A stretch of DNA of 8,617 bases. Origin: H111-94 sp034436045. Its GTDB lineage: Bacteria; Chloroflexota; Ktedonobacteria; Ktedonobacterales; Ktedonobacteraceae. Made by a program: the position numbers and the translations under genes. Location of the stretch: contig DAOTVZ010000306.1 in NCBI GenBank assembly GCA_034436045.1, positions 1-8,617 of the forward strand, read 5' to 3'. The notes under the pieces are model-generated. The model had not been told where the DNA came from and did not search any database. It saw only the letters and a list, made by a program, of their open reading frames with translations. Of the stretch, positions 6,654-8,617 are shown piece by piece (within the stretch, counting starts at the first letter, position 1; each line of letters starts with the position of its first letter).

Positions 6654-6659
6654 AGGAGG
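6654..6659 (+). promoter_or_regulatory. Ribosome binding site of the histidine kinase gene
   Basis: A strong AGGAGG lies nine bases before the GTG at 6669. It decides for the GTG start over an in-frame ATG at 6636, which has no such site and would contain this sequence within its coding region. Confidence 0.75.
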
Positions 6660-6668
6660 ATAGTCCCA

Positions 6669-8617
6669 GTGTCCACTCCATCCCCATCAGATGCTGCTTA
6701 TACCTCTTCCTCTTCTGCCCCCATTCATACTACGGCTGAGGTTCTCGCGCAACTGTTAGATATCTCCCCGGATGCACTGATCATTGTGGATAATGCAGGC
6801 ACCATTGTGAAGGTCAACAATCAGGCCGAGATGATGTTCGGATATAGTAGCGCAGAACTTGTGGGTCAATCGCTCGAAATCTTGCTGCCGGAACGTTTTC
6901 GCAAGTTGCATATCGCGCATCGCGCCCACTACGCCCGCGCGCCGCGCACCCGCCCAATGGGAGCAGGTCTGGAACTATATGGCAAGCACAAGGATGGCCT
7001 GGAGTTCCCGGTCGATATCAGTCTCCGCCCTCTGATTCTGGATGGCACACCACATGTCGTGGCCGCCGTGCGCGATATCACGGCACAAAAACAGGTCGAG
7101 AGCGAAAACGCGCAACGTTTGCAGCAGCTTCGCCTGCAAACTGAATTGATGAATCTGTCGCACGACGCTATTTTGATCCGCGACCCGATTAACCGCATTA
7201 TTTTCTGGAATCGTGGTGCCGAAGAACTCTATGGATGGACAGCGCAGGAGGCCCTGGGCCGCATCAGCCATACTCTTCTCAAGACACGCTTTCCGCTCGA
7301 TCAGGGCGATGCAAACCAGGCCGATGAGGCATTGGAACGAGAGGGGCACTGGGAAGGTGAACTCATCCACAAGCATAAAGATGGTCACACGCTCATCGTT
7401 GAAAGCAGTCTCTTATTAGTACGCGACAAGCAGCAGCATCCCATCGCACTCCTGGAGATTAATCGTGATGTGACCGAGCGTTATCGCCAGGAACAGGCGG
7501 TGCGTAGCAGCTACGCGGAAACAGTTGCGCGCCTGGATGTGTTGCAGCAGATCATCAATGCCCTGCCAAGCAGTGTCTATCTCGTCTACGGCCCGGAAAC
7601 GCGGCTGGCACTCTCGAATCGTACCACAGACACGATCTGGGGAGCAAAATGGCACACTCATCAACCCATGCGCGAGTTTCTGACGACTAATGGCATCGGT
7701 ATCTTCGATATTCGAGGCCGCCCCCTGCCATACGAGCAACTGGCGACGCTACGCGCTCTTCAACAGGGAGAATGCGTTCTCCAGCACCAGGAGACGATTC
7801 GCCGTCCGGACGGCTCCAGTATCCCTGTCCTGGTCAATGCTGTCACCCTGAATATCCAGCATCCCTGGCTGATTACCTCGCCCGAAACGGGAGAGACGAT
7901 ACAGGTCGAGGGGCCACTGGCGCTCGTGGTGCATCAGGAAGTGACGGAGTTAAAGGAAGCCGAGTACCTTAAAGACGAATTTGTGGGTATCGCCGCCCAC
8001 GAGTTGCGCACTCCCCTGGCCATCCTGAAAGGTTACGCAGACATGCTGATCGTGCAGACGGAGCGGCAACATGGGCCACCCCTGGCCGACTGGCAGGTGG
8101 AGGCACTGAACGAGATCAAGGAAGCCACCGCCCGCCTGACCAACCTGACCGAAGAACTCTTAGAGGTCACACGCCTGCAAGCCGGACGCCTGGTGCTTTC
8201 ACGCCTACCAACCGACCTCGTCGCACTGACCCGCCGCGTCTCCGAACACCTGCAAAAGACTACGACACGGCACCAGATCACGCTGGATACCGACCGGCCT
8301 ACCATCATCGCTGATATCGATCCCGGTCGCATCGAGCAGATATTGATCAACCTGATCGGCAATGCCATTAAATACAGCCCACAAGGCGGCCCTATCCAGA
8401 TCAGGCTCTGGCAGGAAGAAAACGAGCATCTTGCTCATCTGAGCGTACAAGATCGGGGCATCGGTATACCAGAGCATGAGCATGGGCAAATCTTCGGGCG
8501 CTTCATGCGCGCCGACAATGCTCGTGCCAGAGGGATCAACGGCACCGGCCTCGGTCTGTATCTCTCGCGCGAACTGGCACTCCAACATGGTGGAGCGTTA
8601 TGGTTCCAATCAACCGA
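6669..8617 (+). CDS. Soluble PAS-PAS-PAS sensor histidine kinase (3' end cut by window)
   Basis: The frame is open from the GTG start to the window edge, giving 649 codons without a stop. No membrane segment is seen, so the sensor is cytoplasmic. A Ser/Thr/Pro-rich start (1-20) precedes PAS1 (about 23-138), PAS2 (about 155-270, with IIFWNRGAEELYGW) and a more divergent PAS3 (about 288-428). The HisKA helix follows, with phospho-acceptor H444 in FVGIAAHELRTPLA. The ATPase domain shows the N box with N561 and N565 (INLIGNAIKYSP), the G1 box DRGIGIP (595-601), the F box IFGRFMRA and the G2 box GTGLGL (625-630). All residues needed for autophosphorylation are present. The break comes after HGGALWFQST, so probably only some 15-30 residues are missing. 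PAS1 aligns without gaps to the haem PAS of FixL around H81. No response regulator is visible; it may lie to the right. The signal sensed and the partner are unknown. Confidence 0.93.
   Translation, partial: MSTPSPSDAAYTSSSSAPIHTTAEVLAQLLDISPDALIIVDNAGTIVKVNNQAEMMFGYSSAELVGQSLEILLPERFRKLHIAHRAHYARAPRTRPMGAGLELYGKHKDGLEFPVDISLRPLILDGTPHVVAAVRDITAQKQVESENAQRLQQLRLQTELMNLSHDAILIRDPINRIIFWNRGAEELYGWTAQEALGRISHTLLKTRFPLDQGDANQADEALEREGHWEGELIHKHKDGHTLIVESSLLLVRDKQQHPIALLEINRDVTERYRQEQAVRSSYAETVARLDVLQQIINALPSSVYLVYGPETRLALSNRTTDTIWGAKWHTHQPMREFLTTNGIGIFDIRGRPLPYEQLATLRALQQGECVLQHQETIRRPDGSSIPVLVNAVTLNIQHPWLITSPETGETIQVEGPLALVVHQEVTELKEAEYLKDEFVGIAAHELRTPLAILKGYADMLIVQTERQHGPPLADWQVEALNEIKEATARLTNLTEELLEVTRLQAGRLVLSRLPTDLVALTRRVSEHLQKTTTRHQITLDTDRPTIIADIDPGRIEQILINLIGNAIKYSPQGGPIQIRLWQEENEHLAHLSVQDRGIGIPEHEHGQIFGRFMRADNARARGINGTGLGLYLSRELALQHGGALWFQST

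Overview
The window looks like chromosomal DNA of a free-living, moderately GC-rich bacterium. The gene mix is leucine biosynthesis without an obvious operon partner, a two-domain universal stress protein, a soluble multi-PAS histidine kinase, and many intergenic GTAGGGGC...GCCCCTAC palindromes. From general familiarity this suggests a Chloroflexota genome of the Ktedonobacterales type. That is an inference from style, because no rRNA or other marker gene is present.

Layout, left to right. Positions 1-404 are a tandem array of a 139-bp unit carrying a 20-bp perfect palindrome; its last, shortened copy ends inside the stop codon of leuC. leuC (401-1804, minus) is a complete isopropylmalate dehydratase large subunit. 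A 414-bp gap, part of it a 134-bp element with inverted-repeat ends, separates it from leuA (2219-3391, minus), a short 2-isopropylmalate synthase without the C-terminal regulatory domain. A divergent intergenic region with a good leuA promoter leads to an acetyl-CoA hydrolase / 4-hydroxybutyrate CoA-transferase family gene (3642-4967, plus). This converges on a tandem-domain universal stress protein gene (5145-6194, minus), with a 70-bp inverted-repeat element between them. A 474-bp divergent spacer holding another element of the same family, partly duplicated in tandem, precedes a cytoplasmic PAS-PAS-PAS-HisKA-HATPase histidine kinase (6669 onward, plus), which runs off the right edge shortly before its natural end.

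How the parts relate. leuA and leuC supply the condensation and isomerase large-subunit steps of leucine synthesis; leuB and leuD are not in the window. The CoA-transferase could feed or drain acetyl-CoA, a leuA substrate, but its real substrate cannot be read from the sequence. The stress protein and kinase are probably independent regulatory genes that share a divergent spacer.

The most notable signal is the dispersed palindromic repeat family, seen at four loci, all intergenic or at gene 3' ends. At both leu genes the TAG stop codon is itself part of the repeat end (GTAGGG). No defence system, CRISPR array, tRNA, rRNA or transposase gene was seen, and I found no clear new multi-gene system here.
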